Assembly: GCA_945872355.1 (NCBI GenBank)
Contig: CAMBZU010000023.1
Coordinates: 1 to 40,512 of the forward strand
Direction: 5' to 3'
From: Chitinophaga pinensis
GTDB taxonomy: Bacteria; Bacteroidota; Bacteroidia; UBA4408
DNA length: 40,512 nt
The notes beneath the pieces were generated by a model. The model had not been told where the DNA came from. It was given only the letters and a program-made list of their open reading frames with translations, and ran no database searches. Both the position numbers and the translations under genes were made by a program. Of the stretch, positions 1 through 8,558 are shown piece after piece (the stretch's first letter is position 1; each line of letters begins with the position of its first letter).

Positions 1-563
1 CCAATATTGAAAATTTGCCCACCCGGACCGCCACCACCACTCATTCTTTTCATGATAAAAATCCAAATGCCAATCATGATAACAATTGGAAGAATCCAAC
101 CTAAGATATCGCCACCCCAATTTTTGCGCGTTTCATACTTTGGAATTAACTTGGTATTATCATCTTTATTTTTTTGAGCTTCTTCTAAATCTTTTCTAAA
201 AGAATCATCGGAGCCAATATTAAAATAATAGTGCGGCCCATAATTCTTTGCATTTCCTATTGATTTTTTAGCAACCTCTTTGTAAGCTGGTTTTTCTAAG
301 GCACTTGGTTTAAGATATACTTCACACTGCTCTTTGTTTACAACAATTAATTTATCAATATCATCAGTTTGTTGTATGATGGTGCTAAATTTCCTAAAAT
401 CAATTTCTCTAGAAACTGCATTAAAATCTAAAAAATTAAGACCTAAAACAATAACAACTATAACTACATATATCCAATAAAAATTGAAACCGTTTTTTGG
501 TAATTGTGGTTTTTTAGGAAGTTTATTTTTAATTGATTTCTTATCTTTTTCTTGTTCAGACAT
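1..563 (-). CDS. ftsH: ATP-dependent zinc metalloprotease FtsH, N-terminal part (cut by window edge)
   Basis: The reverse strand reads from an ATG at 563 to the window edge without a stop, giving about 187 residues. It begins MSEQEKDKK, has a basic Lys/Pro-rich stretch, a first membrane segment (FYWIYVVIVVIVLGL), about 100 periplasmic residues containing DFRKFS, and a second membrane segment followed by the Gly-rich MSGGGGPGGQIFNIG. This is the standard FtsH N-terminus just before the AAA domain; the AAA and M41 protease domains lie outside the window. FtsH is an inner-membrane hexameric protease that degrades unneeded and damaged membrane and cytosolic proteins. It follows rsfS by 85 bp on the same strand, a gene order I know from Bacteroidota. 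Identification rests on the N-terminal architecture only. Confidence 0.9.
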   Translation of the reverse strand, partial: MSEQEKDKKSIKNKLPKKPQLPKNGFNFYWIYVVIVVIVLGLNFLDFNAVSREIDFRKFSTIIQQTDDIDKLIVVNKEQCEVYLKPSALEKPAYKEVAKKSIGNAKNYGPHYYFNIGSDDSFRKDLEEAQKNKDDNTKLIPKYETRKNWGGDILGWILPIVIMIGIWIFIMKRMSGGGGPGGQIFNI

Positions 564-648
564 ATAAGGTTTTTAAGATATTTTTTTATAACGAAGTGCT
601 GGTTTTCAAATAACATACCAATCATCAAAAGGTTTGTTTTTGTGTCAC

Positions 649-1023
649 TTAGTCGTTAATCCATTTGCATTCGGCATCTGCCCATAGCTTTTCAATTTGA
701 TAATATTCTCTAACTTCGGGTTGAAATATATGCACCACAACGTTTACATAATCCAATAATACCCAAAGCGAATTTTGATAACCTTCGGTATGCCAAGGAT
801 TTTCGTCAAGTTCTTTTCTAACTTCATCCTCTACTGAATCTGCTATTGCTGCAACTTGTGTGGTTGATTCTGCGCTGGCGATCACCATAAAATCTGTAAC
901 CGAATGTGTTAAACCGCGCATATCCATTACCAAAATGTTACTTCCTTTCTTTTCTTGTATACCCTTTACTACGATATCTGCTAAAATGGCAGCGTTGTCA
1001 ACTGCTTTTTTCTTTTTTGTCAT
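649..1023 (-). CDS. rsfS: Ribosomal silencing factor RsfS
   Basis: The 124-residue length is normal for RsfS (Iojap/DUF143 family). The diagnostic parts are visible: DIVVKGIQEKKGSNILVMDM near residues 16-35, then VTDFMVIASAES, and later the sequence around WVLLDYVNVVVHIFQPEVREYY. The protein binds uL14 on the large ribosomal subunit and blocks subunit joining when nutrients are short. The conserved Glu-Gly pair of the family is seen as HTEGYQNSLWVLLDY. It is 85 bp upstream of ftsH on the same strand and probably co-transcribed with it. A -7-like box lies 22 bp ahead of the ATG. Nothing is odd about it. Confidence 0.93.
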   Translation of the reverse strand: MTKKKKAVDNAAILADIVVKGIQEKKGSNILVMDMRGLTHSVTDFMVIASAESTTQVAAIADSVEDEVRKELDENPWHTEGYQNSLWVLLDYVNVVVHIFQPEVREYYQIEKLWADAECKWIND

Positions 1024-1045
1024 TGACTGAATTTTGAATTATGAG

Positions 1046-1053
1046 CAAAAGTA
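1046..1053 (-). promoter_or_regulatory. Putative -7 box of rsfS-ftsH
   Basis: Read on the minus strand the bases are TACTTTTG, a full match to the Bacteroidota -7 consensus TAnnTTTG, 22 bp before the rsfS ATG. No clear TTG -33 element was found at the usual spacing. Confidence 0.5.
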
Positions 1054-1265
1054 AGTTTTTAAATGGTAGTTCTAAATATTAAAAGCATATTTTATATCTT
1101 TTTAGTTTATTGGTAAGTAGTACCAATCAATTAAACCTAAATTCTGCATTAGCATTGCCAAATAGCTTTAACAATTTTAATTCAAATCATTATAAACCAA
1201 GGTAACTCAGTTTAACTCATCGCCAATTTGGGGGCAATGGTAGAAAAATTTGATGGGAATGATTG

Positions 1266-1304
1266 GCCTCAACAATTCAATGGTTCAACCATTTGAGGCT
1301 TTTT
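1266..1304 (+). terminator. Hairpin with T-run, upstream of the POT transporter gene
   Basis: GCCTCA (1266-1271) pairs with TGAGGC (1294-1299). Inside, AATGGT and ACCATT form a second perfect 6-bp stem around the loop TCA. A run of five T follows at 1300-1304. On the opposite strand the hairpin is not followed by T, so it acts on plus-strand transcripts. No annotated plus-strand gene precedes it, so it ends either a small RNA or the leader of the transporter gene. Confidence 0.7.
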
Positions 1305-1405
1305 AATGATCAATTTGGGTATGACACATTTTTTAAAAGCAGATTAAATTTTCTATTATTTCAAAAAAAACAATGCGTATTGAGGGCATCTTTTAAATTA
1401 AATAA

Positions 1406-1413
1406 TACATTTG
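1406..1413 (+). promoter_or_regulatory. Putative -7 box of the POT transporter gene
   Basis: The bases are TACATTTG, a full TAnnTTTG match, 41 bp upstream of the ATG. A TTG at 1380-1382 lies 23 bp before it, slightly farther than the usual 19-21. If this is the promoter, transcription starts downstream of the 1266-1304 terminator. Confidence 0.45.
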
Positions 1414-1454
1414 AAAACAATTATCATTGTTATTAATAAATTTCAGATTTTAAA

Positions 1455-3089
1455 ATGAATAAAAAACACCCCAAAGCATTGCCATACCTGTTCATGTCTG
1501 AAATGTGGGAACGATTTGGTTTTTATCTTATGCTGGGCATTTTCTTTTTGTACATGACAGATACACAAAAGGGTGGTATGGGCATGGATAAAAAACAAGC
1601 CAGTGATATCTTTGGAACCTTCATTGCATTGGTTTATCTTACTCCATTTATTGGTGGTTTATTGGCAGATAGGGTACTTGGCTATAGAACATCCATTACC
1701 ATTGGGGGGATTTTAATGGGAATAGGATACTGTGGTTTGGCTTTACCTGGCATGACTGCATTTTACACCTCCTTGTTTTTAATATGCATTGGTAATGGCT
1801 TCTTTAAACCAAATATCTCAACCATTTTAGGAAATGTATATAATCACCCTGATTACAAACATCTGAAAGATTCGGGCTACAATATTTTTTATATGGGGAT
1901 TAATATTGGCGCTTTTATTTGTAATTTTTTTGGTTCGTATTTAAGAAATTCATTCAGTTGGGGGGCCGCTTTTATGGCTGCCGGTATAGGAATGTTTTTA
2001 GGTGTTATTATATTTTGGACAGGCAATAAACACTTTAAACATGCCGATATCATAAAGCCCACAAAACCTGAAGATATGCCGGTTTCTAAAATACTTGGGG
2101 TTACTATTTTACCAATGATTGTTGCTGGTTATATTGGATGGATTATACCCGATAATATTTTTGGAAGCGATAGTACCGATGCTTTTATACTTGGAGCATT
2201 GCCTGTGGCTGGCTACTATGTAAACATTATGTTAAGAAGTGATGTCGCAGATCGCAAACCAATAGCAGCCTTGTTATCTGTTTTTGCAGTAGCCATTATT
2301 TTTTGGGCCATCTTTAAACAAAACGGCACAGCGCTTACAACTTGGGCAGAGAGTTATACTGATAGGGAAATTACACCCTCATTGGTTGCACCTGCTGCAG
2401 CTTTAGGCATGGTTCAAGAAGTTACCTACTCAAAAGATTCGGTGCCCTTGGTTGATGCACAATTTAAAGTAGCTCGAGATGCCAATGATAAAGCAATAAA
2501 AACATGGGATTACCCCATCTATTTTAAAAATATCCCAAAAGAAAAGTTACCAGCAGCCGGTGAAAGCGTAAAATTAGTTTCTACTGAATTAGGTCAAAGT
2601 ATCAATCCCTTTTGGGTCATCCTTTTAACGCCTATCGTGGTTGGATTTTTTGCATTCTTAAAAAGAAGAAATAGAGAACCAGGCACACCTTGGAAAATAT
2701 TTTACGGTTTGTTTATTACCGCCTTATCAACTTTAGTAATGGTAGGCGCTACCTATGCATGTTATAATGGTATGGAAAAAAGCAGCATGCTTTGGTTGAT
2801 AGGCGCTTATGGCGTAATAACAGTAGGAGAGTTATGCTTAAGTCCAATGGCACTTTCTTTAGTATCTAAATTAGCACCGCCAAGATTAACTGCATTAATG
2901 ATGGGAGGTTGGTTTTTATCAACTTCAATAGGAAACAAGTTGAGCGGTGTATTGGCCAGCATGTGGGATGGATACGCACATAAAGGTAATTTCTTTTTAG
3001 TAAATTTAGTTTTAGCCTTAGCCACATCCATCATTATTTTATTGATGATGAAGTGGTTGAATAAAATTACCAAAGAGTATGGTGTATAA
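1455..3089 (+). CDS. POT/PTR-family proton-dependent oligopeptide transporter
   Basis: This 544-residue polytopic membrane protein belongs to the proton-coupled oligopeptide transporter branch of the major facilitator superfamily. The family marks are present: the ExxER motif in the first helix (EMWERFGFYLMLGIF, residues 16-30), the loop motif GGLLADRVLGYR, and the helix-5 region FYMGINIGAF. The C-terminal half has a GELCLSPMALSL stretch typical of the family. A hydrophilic insertion of about 90 residues lies around 305-390, as in many Bacteroidota homologues. It should import di- and tripeptides across the inner membrane. folD follows 43 bp later and may share its transcript. Substrate range cannot be told from sequence. 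Confidence 0.92.
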   Translation: MNKKHPKALPYLFMSEMWERFGFYLMLGIFFLYMTDTQKGGMGMDKKQASDIFGTFIALVYLTPFIGGLLADRVLGYRTSITIGGILMGIGYCGLALPGMTAFYTSLFLICIGNGFFKPNISTILGNVYNHPDYKHLKDSGYNIFYMGINIGAFICNFFGSYLRNSFSWGAAFMAAGIGMFLGVIIFWTGNKHFKHADIIKPTKPEDMPVSKILGVTILPMIVAGYIGWIIPDNIFGSDSTDAFILGALPVAGYYVNIMLRSDVADRKPIAALLSVFAVAIIFWAIFKQNGTALTTWAESYTDREITPSLVAPAAALGMVQEVTYSKDSVPLVDAQFKVARDANDKAIKTWDYPIYFKNIPKEKLPAAGESVKLVSTELGQSINPFWVILLTPIVVGFFAFLKRRNREPGTPWKIFYGLFITALSTLVMVGATYACYNGMEKSSMLWLIGAYGVITVGELCLSPMALSLVSKLAPPRLTALMMGGWFLSTSIGNKLSGVLASMWDGYAHKGNFFLVNLVLALATSIIILLMMKWLNKITKEYGV

Positions 3090-3132
3090 GGTTTTTATTA
3101 AACAATAAATTAATATTATTAAAATTATTAGC

Positions 3133-4017
3133 ATGAAATTGATAGATGGAAGAAAGGTTTCAGAAGAAATATATCAATCATTAAAAATTGAAGTTGATAA
3201 AATTAAATCGGCAGGAGGGAAGGTGCCACATTTAGCAGCTGTATTGGTTGGTAATAATCCTGCCAGTCAAACTTATGTGAATGCAAAAGTAAAAGCCTGT
3301 GAGCAAGTAGGTTTTGGCTCTACTTTAGTTAAACTAGATGAAAGTATTTCAGAAATTGAATTATTAGCAGCCATTCAAAAATTAAATGACAATACAGAAA
3401 TTGATGGCTTTATTGTGCAATTGCCGCTGCCAAAGCAAATCAATGAAAACAAGGTAACGCAGGCTATTTTACCACAAAAGGATGTTGATGGATTTCATCC
3501 CACCAATTTAGGAAGAATGGTTTTGAACTTGCCATCATACTTGCCTGCAACACCTTTTGGCATTGTAAAATTATTAGAAGCCTATGAAATAGACACAGCG
3601 GGTAAACATTGCGTAGTGATTGGCCGCAGCCATATTGTTGGCTCTCCAATGAGCATTTTATTAGCAAGAAACAGCAATCCAGGAAACTGCACGGTAACAC
3701 TTTGCCACAGTCGCACACAAAATTTATCACATTATACACAACAAGCCGATATCATTATTGTGGCCTTAGGAAAACCTTATTTTTTAAAAAAGGAAATGAT
3801 TAAAGAAGGTGTTGTTGTGATTGATGTTGGTATTAGCAGGGTTGAATCTTCAAGCACCAAAAGTGGCTTTAAGCTTGCTGGCGATGCCGACTTTGATGAC
3901 ATTGCAGAAAAATGCAGTTATATTACGCCAGTGCCAGGTGGAGTTGGGCCTATGACGATTGCAAGTTTGATGTTTAATACGCTATTGGCGAATAGAAAGG
4001 AAATTTATAAAGATTAA
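3133..4017 (+). CDS. folD: Bifunctional methylenetetrahydrofolate dehydrogenase / methenyltetrahydrofolate cyclohydrolase
   Basis: The 294-residue protein has the normal FolD length. It converts 5,10-methylene-THF to 5,10-methenyl-THF with NADP, then hydrolyses this to 10-formyl-THF in the cytosol, feeding purine and formyl-Met synthesis. Visible signatures are the catalytic-lysine region SQTYVNAKVKACEQVG, the substrate motif QLPLPKQI, QKDVDGFHPTNLGRM, the nucleotide-binding VVIGRSHIVGSP, and the C-terminal TPVPGGVGPMTIASLM. The ATG start directly precedes KLIDGRKVSEEI, the usual FolD N-terminus. It lies 43 bp behind the POT transporter on the same strand; no functional link to it is evident. 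Confidence 0.97.
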   Translation: MKLIDGRKVSEEIYQSLKIEVDKIKSAGGKVPHLAAVLVGNNPASQTYVNAKVKACEQVGFGSTLVKLDESISEIELLAAIQKLNDNTEIDGFIVQLPLPKQINENKVTQAILPQKDVDGFHPTNLGRMVLNLPSYLPATPFGIVKLLEAYEIDTAGKHCVVIGRSHIVGSPMSILLARNSNPGNCTVTLCHSRTQNLSHYTQQADIIIVALGKPYFLKKEMIKEGVVVIDVGISRVESSSTKSGFKLAGDADFDDIAEKCSYITPVPGGVGPMTIASLMFNTLLANRKEIYKD

Positions 4018-4361
4018 TTTAAATTTATTAAGATTTAATTTGAGTCTACTGAACTACTGATTAGAAGCAGATTATCTTGCATTATCATTTTTTTTTGCTA
4101 CATTGCCTTGGAAAAAGAAAGTATGGCTTAAGCGTGAATTCAATGAGACTGGATGGGTGATTATACATTTTATAATTCGCAATTTGGTTTTAGAGCTATA
4201 GCAGAGTGAGAAGTTAAGTACAATTTTAAAAATAAGGATGGTCTTTTAAAAGGCCCATTGAAAAGGATAAGAAAATTATAAAAAGTGGAGACCAGCAAAC
4301 ACTTTAAAAACGGGGCGCATTCCGAAAGGCCTTATGAGTAGGAAATTTAATTTTAAAAATT
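4018..4361 (+). pseudogene. Intergenic region with a decayed reading frame (MORN-like remnant)
   Basis: No intact gene lies here. One frame from 4153 to 4341 reads like protein but is broken by internal stops: MGDYTFYNSQFGFRAIAE (4153-4206), stop, then KYNFKNKDGLLKGPLKR (4216-4266 and on), stop, then KHFKNGAHSERPYE (4297-4338), stop. The last two pieces resemble MORN-variant repeats (aromatic-x-N-G...G-P-aromatic), which in intact proteins recur every 22-24 residues. Here they also lie about that far apart and in the same frame. I infer a gene relic, but the pieces are short and the assignment is weak. Confidence 0.3.
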
Positions 4362-4844
4362 ATGACAAATAGAGCATTTTTTAAAACTTGTCTTGTAAAT
4401 GAACTAGCGGCAACAGTTGCTGTTATAGAAGCTTTACCAAATGAAAATCTTAATTATAGACCTCACCCGAATAGCAGGAGTGCCTATGAAATTGCAGAGC
4501 ACATTATTGCTCATGCATTTGATTTTAATGTAATTTTAACTGAAGAAAAATGTGATGAATGCCTCGTAATGCCCTTCAAGGAAAGTAAAGAAGGAGCAAA
4601 AACGCTCGCTGATTATTGGGAAAAAGCAATAAAAGTTGTTGACACAATGAGTGAAGATGCTTTTGAAAACATCAATGTTGAACTGCTTCTTTCGGGCAAT
4701 CCACTTTTAACAATGCCTAGAAATGGCATGCTTTGGTTTTTCCTTTTTGATGTCATTCATCACAGAGGGCAATTAAGCAGCTATATTAGACCAATGGATG
4801 GAAAAAACCCTGCAGTTTACGGTTGGAGTTTTGATACGAAATAA
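4362..4844 (+). CDS. DinB-family (YfiT-like fold) putative metal-dependent protein
   Basis: The 160-residue protein has the DinB-superfamily pattern. A first-helix segment, MTNRAFFKTCLVNELAATVA, is followed by HPNSRSAYEIAEHIIAH, with a likely metal-ligand His at 47. Near the end comes FDVIHHRGQLSSYIRPM, with His133/134, the hallmark HHxGQ helix. These three His positions usually bind Ni or Zn in a four-helix bundle. Members include damage-inducible proteins and thiol transferases that use bacillithiol or mycothiol, but the substrate is unknown for most. It is a single gene that converges on the glycosyltransferase at 4967. Family membership is secure; function is not. Confidence 0.88.
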   Translation: MTNRAFFKTCLVNELAATVAVIEALPNENLNYRPHPNSRSAYEIAEHIIAHAFDFNVILTEEKCDECLVMPFKESKEGAKTLADYWEKAIKVVDTMSEDAFENINVELLLSGNPLLTMPRNGMLWFFLFDVIHHRGQLSSYIRPMDGKNPAVYGWSFDTK

Positions 4845-4966
4845 CCAACTTCTTGAAGCTGCAAAGCATTATTGTCATTAAAAGGAGCGAGGTATAGTTT
4901 AAGAAAAAGGTGACTCAACAAATTAAAAAGAGCAACATGAAGTTCAGTTGGCTTGCTGTCTTTTGC

Positions 4967-6949
4967 TTATGCAATACCACCCAATTTTTTGAATGCAACT
5001 ACAATAATTTTTAAATCTTGCCAAACAGTATAATCTTTACTGTATAACAAGTTTAACTTATTAATATTGCTGTTATTGGTTTTAACTTTAATGCCATCTG
5101 CTGGCGTTAAAACACCTTTTTTAATTACGGGTAAGGGCTTTAGCACAGGCTCATCTTGATGCTGCAGCGCATTATAGCCCACCCAAGATTTTAGTCCAAA
5201 CAACACGCTGAAAATATTTTTTATTAAGCCTTTCTTTTGAGCTACAAACATCAAGAGTATTGGAAACATTGAAAGCATTAACAATGAGGTAAAAATATCA
5301 AACAGCCTTTTGCTACGCTTGTTTTCTGGTTTGGCTATTGAATTAATGTCTATCACATACAAATCGCCTGCACTATCAATACTATTGCTGCCAACTAAAA
5401 ATAAGCTTTCTGGCGGTGCTATTTTAAAATCAACATTGGTTTGCACCAAGCGACTCATCAATTCAATAATTCTTTGAGAACTTAAATCTTTAGCACAAAA
5501 AATAATTTCATCAATTTTATGAATCATGATGCTTTCTTCTAACTGTGAAAGGCTTCCTGTAAAGTAGTCGGGATGTTTTTCCCAATCTTCCTCAACACTT
5601 AAAAATAAAATAGAAGAAGGGACAATACTTGTTTTTTCTAGTAACTCAGCTACTCTTTTCGATTCCTCATAATTACCTGCAATCAAAAACCTTTTATATT
5701 GTGCATTTCCCAAAGTATAGCCATTTATTTTTAAGCCATGCAGAATAAATCTTAAGGTTAAAGTAATGCCAATTGCAGCTGCGGCACCTAATAAAATTAA
5801 GGCCCTTGAAAATCGGAATGCTTCTGGAATTAAGGCATAGGCCACCAATATGAGTGCTGTACCAATACCAAAACCTTTAATAATTTTTACCAACTTTATG
5901 GGTTTATCATAGCCTCCCGAAATCCAAACAGCCAACAACCAAATGAGCAAATAAAAAGGAATAATGATCTCAAGTAAAGCATCTGGATAGTTTCCACCTT
6001 CAATATATTTTACATTTTTTTCCCAATAGTTCACCAATAAATAAAGTGCTGTATAAATCAAAGTTGCTTCAATACCTGGCAACAATAATCTTTTGATAAA
6101 GCGTGTGGCAATAGCTGCGCCAGCGCGCAAATAAATAGCAATGTTAATGAGCAAAGAAAACATATTAGCATGCTTATCGCTAAAATGTTTGCGCGCAAAA
6201 ATGACCATTGCTTTATAAAATACAAAGACATAATTTACACTGCTTTTCTTAGTACTTTCACCTTTATAATGTATGATACTTGTGCCTGGGAAGTAATAAT
6301 TTTTAAATCCACCTTTAATAATACGGTAGCTTAAATCAATATCTTCTCCATACATAAAAAAAGCTTCATCGAGCAAGCCCACCTTATCTAAAACACTTTT
6401 GCGCATTAACATAAAGGCACCAGATAATATCTCAACTTCATGTGTATGTTCTTTGTCGAGATAACCCAAATGATATTTACCAAACATTTTACTTTTTGGG
6501 AATAAAAAAGAGAGTCCAAATATTTTGCAAAATGCGACAGTTGGAGTAGGCAAACCACGCTTCGATTCAGGTAAAAAATTCCCTTTCCCATCAATCATTT
6601 TAACACCTAAACCACCTGCGTTTGGATGCTTATCCATGAACTCAACAACTTTTACAAAAGTATCTTCTTCAACCACTGTATCGGGGTTTAGAAGCAAGCA
6701 ATATTCACCTTTGGCAATTTTTAAGGCTTGGTTGTTGGCAAACGAGAAGCCTGTATTTTGTTTGTTGGCAATCATAACAAACTCAGGGAACTTTTGCTGC
6801 ACCATAGCTACAGATCCGTCAACTGAATTGTTATCAACCACAATCACTTCACCTTGCACATGATGCAGGGCTTTTTTAACTGAATGTAAACACTGCTCCA
6901 AAAAGTATGTTACATTATAGTTAACTATGATTACAGTTATTTTTATCAC
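4967..6949 (-). CDS. Glycosyltransferase family 2 fused to a degenerate polyprenyl-phosphate sugar-transferase module
   Basis: This 660-residue membrane protein has two modules. Residues 1-230 form a GT2 domain of the rhamnosyltransferase (WbbL/RfbF-like) type: IIVNYN, VVDNNSVDGS, LLLNPDTVV (metal-binding NPD), and DEAFFMYGEDIDLSYR. About four membrane segments follow (roughly 290-402), then a Rossmann-like region (418-520). Residues 545-655 resemble the ends of a monotopic phosphoglycosyltransferase: KRLFDIFTSLLML at the front, FGLKSWVGYN in the middle, and LLYSKDYTVWQDLKIIV at the back. The usual 80-odd residues between the first two parts, which carry the KFR.M region and the catalytic Asp-Glu pair, are absent. 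It probably adds a sugar to a lipid-linked glycan and uses the second module as a membrane platform. It lies 89 bp after accC on the same strand, with no clear partner. Confidence 0.85.
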   Translation of the reverse strand: MIKITVIIVNYNVTYFLEQCLHSVKKALHHVQGEVIVVDNNSVDGSVAMVQQKFPEFVMIANKQNTGFSFANNQALKIAKGEYCLLLNPDTVVEEDTFVKVVEFMDKHPNAGGLGVKMIDGKGNFLPESKRGLPTPTVAFCKIFGLSFLFPKSKMFGKYHLGYLDKEHTHEVEILSGAFMLMRKSVLDKVGLLDEAFFMYGEDIDLSYRIIKGGFKNYYFPGTSIIHYKGESTKKSSVNYVFVFYKAMVIFARKHFSDKHANMFSLLINIAIYLRAGAAIATRFIKRLLLPGIEATLIYTALYLLVNYWEKNVKYIEGGNYPDALLEIIIPFYLLIWLLAVWISGGYDKPIKLVKIIKGFGIGTALILVAYALIPEAFRFSRALILLGAAAAIGITLTLRFILHGLKINGYTLGNAQYKRFLIAGNYEESKRVAELLEKTSIVPSSILFLSVEEDWEKHPDYFTGSLSQLEESIMIHKIDEIIFCAKDLSSQRIIELMSRLVQTNVDFKIAPPESLFLVGSNSIDSAGDLYVIDINSIAKPENKRSKRLFDIFTSLLMLSMFPILLMFVAQKKGLIKNIFSVLFGLKSWVGYNALQHQDEPVLKPLPVIKKGVLTPADGIKVKTNNSNINKLNLLYSKDYTVWQDLKIIVVAFKKLGGIA

Positions 6950-7038
6950 CTAAGCTAAAGTAATTATATTGTTTATTGAAGTTACTTGTTTTAAGCTATT
7001 AACTCCAAACTATTAATTTTAGTGTTGTTAAAGGAAAC

Positions 7039-8535
7039 TTAACCTTTCATGTAGGTTTTGCGATTTTGTTTCCAACTGCTGTTTTGTTGCTCAGTTTCGA
7101 CCAATACCGATTCCATTTTATGTTCTTGAAAAGCAATACTTGCAGCTATTGCAGCAATTTGTTGATCTTCTTCTGTCATTAAAGGTTTTATACTGTCTGG
7201 ATTGAAATATTGTTTTACAAAGTGAGTATCAAAATTGCCTGAGATAAAAGCATCATGCTGCATCACAAAGTTACAAAATGGCAAAGTGGTTTCAACACCT
7301 GAAATATGGTAATCATTAATTGCTCTAATCATACGCATTCTGGCTTCTTCGCGATCTTTACCGAAAGTTATCAATTTGGCAATCATTGGGTCATAATAAA
7401 TAGGTATTTGCATTCCTTCTTCAAATCCATCATCAACACGAACACCCAATCCTTGCGGTGTTTTATAGGTGTGAAGGGTACCAATATCTGGCAAGAAATT
7501 ATTCAATGGATCTTCGGCGTACACGCGCACTTCAATGCTATGCCCGTTAATTTTTAAATCTTCTTGTGTAAAGCTTAATTTTTCGCCACGAGCCACTTTA
7601 ATCTGCTCTTTTACTAAATCCAATCCTGTGATTTGTTCTGTTACAGGATGCTCTACTTGCAAACGCGTATTCATTTCTAAGAAATAAAAATTCTTATTTT
7701 CATCGAGTAAAAACTCTACAGTACCCACACCAACATAATCGCAAGCCTTAGCAACATTCACGGCGCATTCGCCCATTGCCTTTCTAATTTCAGGCGTAAG
7801 CACACATGAAGGTGCTTCTTCAATTACTTTTTGATGTCTTCTTTGCACCGAACATTCACGTTCAAAAAGATACACAATATTTCCATGTGTATCGCCTAAT
7901 ACTTGTATTTCAATGTGTCGAGGACCAGCAACATATCTTTCAATAAAAACAGCACCATTGCCAAAGGCAGAAACTGCTTCACTCACGGCCAATTGCATTT
8001 GCTCTTCAAAATCTTCAACACGTTCAACAATGCGCATGCCTTTACCGCCGCCACCTGCCGAAGCTTTTACTAGGATAGGGAATCCCACGGCTATAGCTGT
8101 TTTTTTAGCTACTTCAATATCATCTATAGCACCATCGGTACCGGGCACCATTGGTATATTGTATTTTTTTGCTGCAGCTTTTGCGCTTAATTTATCACCC
8201 ATTATGTTCATAGATTCAGCCGAAGGTCCTATAAATATAAGTCCAGCATCCTTCACCATAGCAGCAAAATTGGCGTTTTCTGATAAAAATCCATAACCAG
8301 GATGTATGCCATCAACACCTAATTTTTTACAAACGTCAATAATTTTTTTACCATCTAAATAACTTTGAGACGAAGCTGGAGGGCCAATGCAAATAGCCTC
8401 ATCGGCATATTTTACATGTGGTGAATTTCTATCTGCTTCACTATATACAGCTACAGTTTTAATACCCATTTCGCGGCAACTTCTCATCACCCTTAATGCG
8501 ATTTCTCCTCTGTTTGCAATTAGAATCTTATTCAT
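7039..8535 (-). CDS. accC: Biotin carboxylase subunit of acetyl-CoA (acyl-CoA) carboxylase
   Basis: This 498-residue protein is an ATP-grasp biotin carboxylase. It carboxylates the biotin on the carrier protein using ATP and bicarbonate, the first step of malonyl-CoA synthesis. Visible are the N-terminal KILIANRGEIALRVMR, the Gly-rich ATP loop ASAGGGGKGMRIV, the ECSVQRRHQKVIEEAPS strand, and the catalytic EMNTRLQVEHPVTE. It has about 50 residues more than the E. coli enzyme; the extra C-terminal tail (near EHKMESVLVETEQQ) is common in acyl-CoA carboxylase alpha subunits. No biotin carrier or carboxyltransferase gene is adjacent, so acetyl- versus propionyl-CoA specificity cannot be settled. 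A full -33/-7 promoter lies just upstream. Confidence 0.93.
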   Translation of the reverse strand: MNKILIANRGEIALRVMRSCREMGIKTVAVYSEADRNSPHVKYADEAICIGPPASSQSYLDGKKIIDVCKKLGVDGIHPGYGFLSENANFAAMVKDAGLIFIGPSAESMNIMGDKLSAKAAAKKYNIPMVPGTDGAIDDIEVAKKTAIAVGFPILVKASAGGGGKGMRIVERVEDFEEQMQLAVSEAVSAFGNGAVFIERYVAGPRHIEIQVLGDTHGNIVYLFERECSVQRRHQKVIEEAPSCVLTPEIRKAMGECAVNVAKACDYVGVGTVEFLLDENKNFYFLEMNTRLQVEHPVTEQITGLDLVKEQIKVARGEKLSFTQEDLKINGHSIEVRVYAEDPLNNFLPDIGTLHTYKTPQGLGVRVDDGFEEGMQIPIYYDPMIAKLITFGKDREEARMRMIRAINDYHISGVETTLPFCNFVMQHDAFISGNFDTHFVKQYFNPDSIKPLMTEEDQQIAAIAASIAFQEHKMESVLVETEQQNSSWKQNRKTYMKG

Positions 8536-8558
8536 TTCTTAAAAGGTTTTAAACTTTG

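Larger units (their letters stand above)
1024..1454. other. Divergent intergenic region between rsfS and the POT transporter
   Basis: This 431-base non-coding stretch holds the likely rsfS promoter on the minus strand, a strong hairpin-plus-T-run terminator on the plus strand (1266-1304), a 19-codon ORF (1237-1296) that ends inside that hairpin, and a -7-like box for the POT gene. No known RNA family is recognised. Confidence 0.6.

Noticed and set aside
2807-3073. Open frame of 88 codons on the minus strand inside the POT transporter gene
   Set aside because: It lies entirely within a well-supported membrane protein gene, has a composition typical of antisense frames, and has no recognisable domain.
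4922-4966. Possible terminator between the DinB gene and the convergent glycosyltransferase
   Set aside because: A weak stem (AGCAAC with GTTGGCT, one bulge) is present, but the T-tract is interrupted and the stem is too unstable to claim.
7913-8296. Open frame of 127 codons opposite accC
   Set aside because: It mirrors the conserved ATP-grasp core codon by codon and has no independent signal such as a promoter or family motif.
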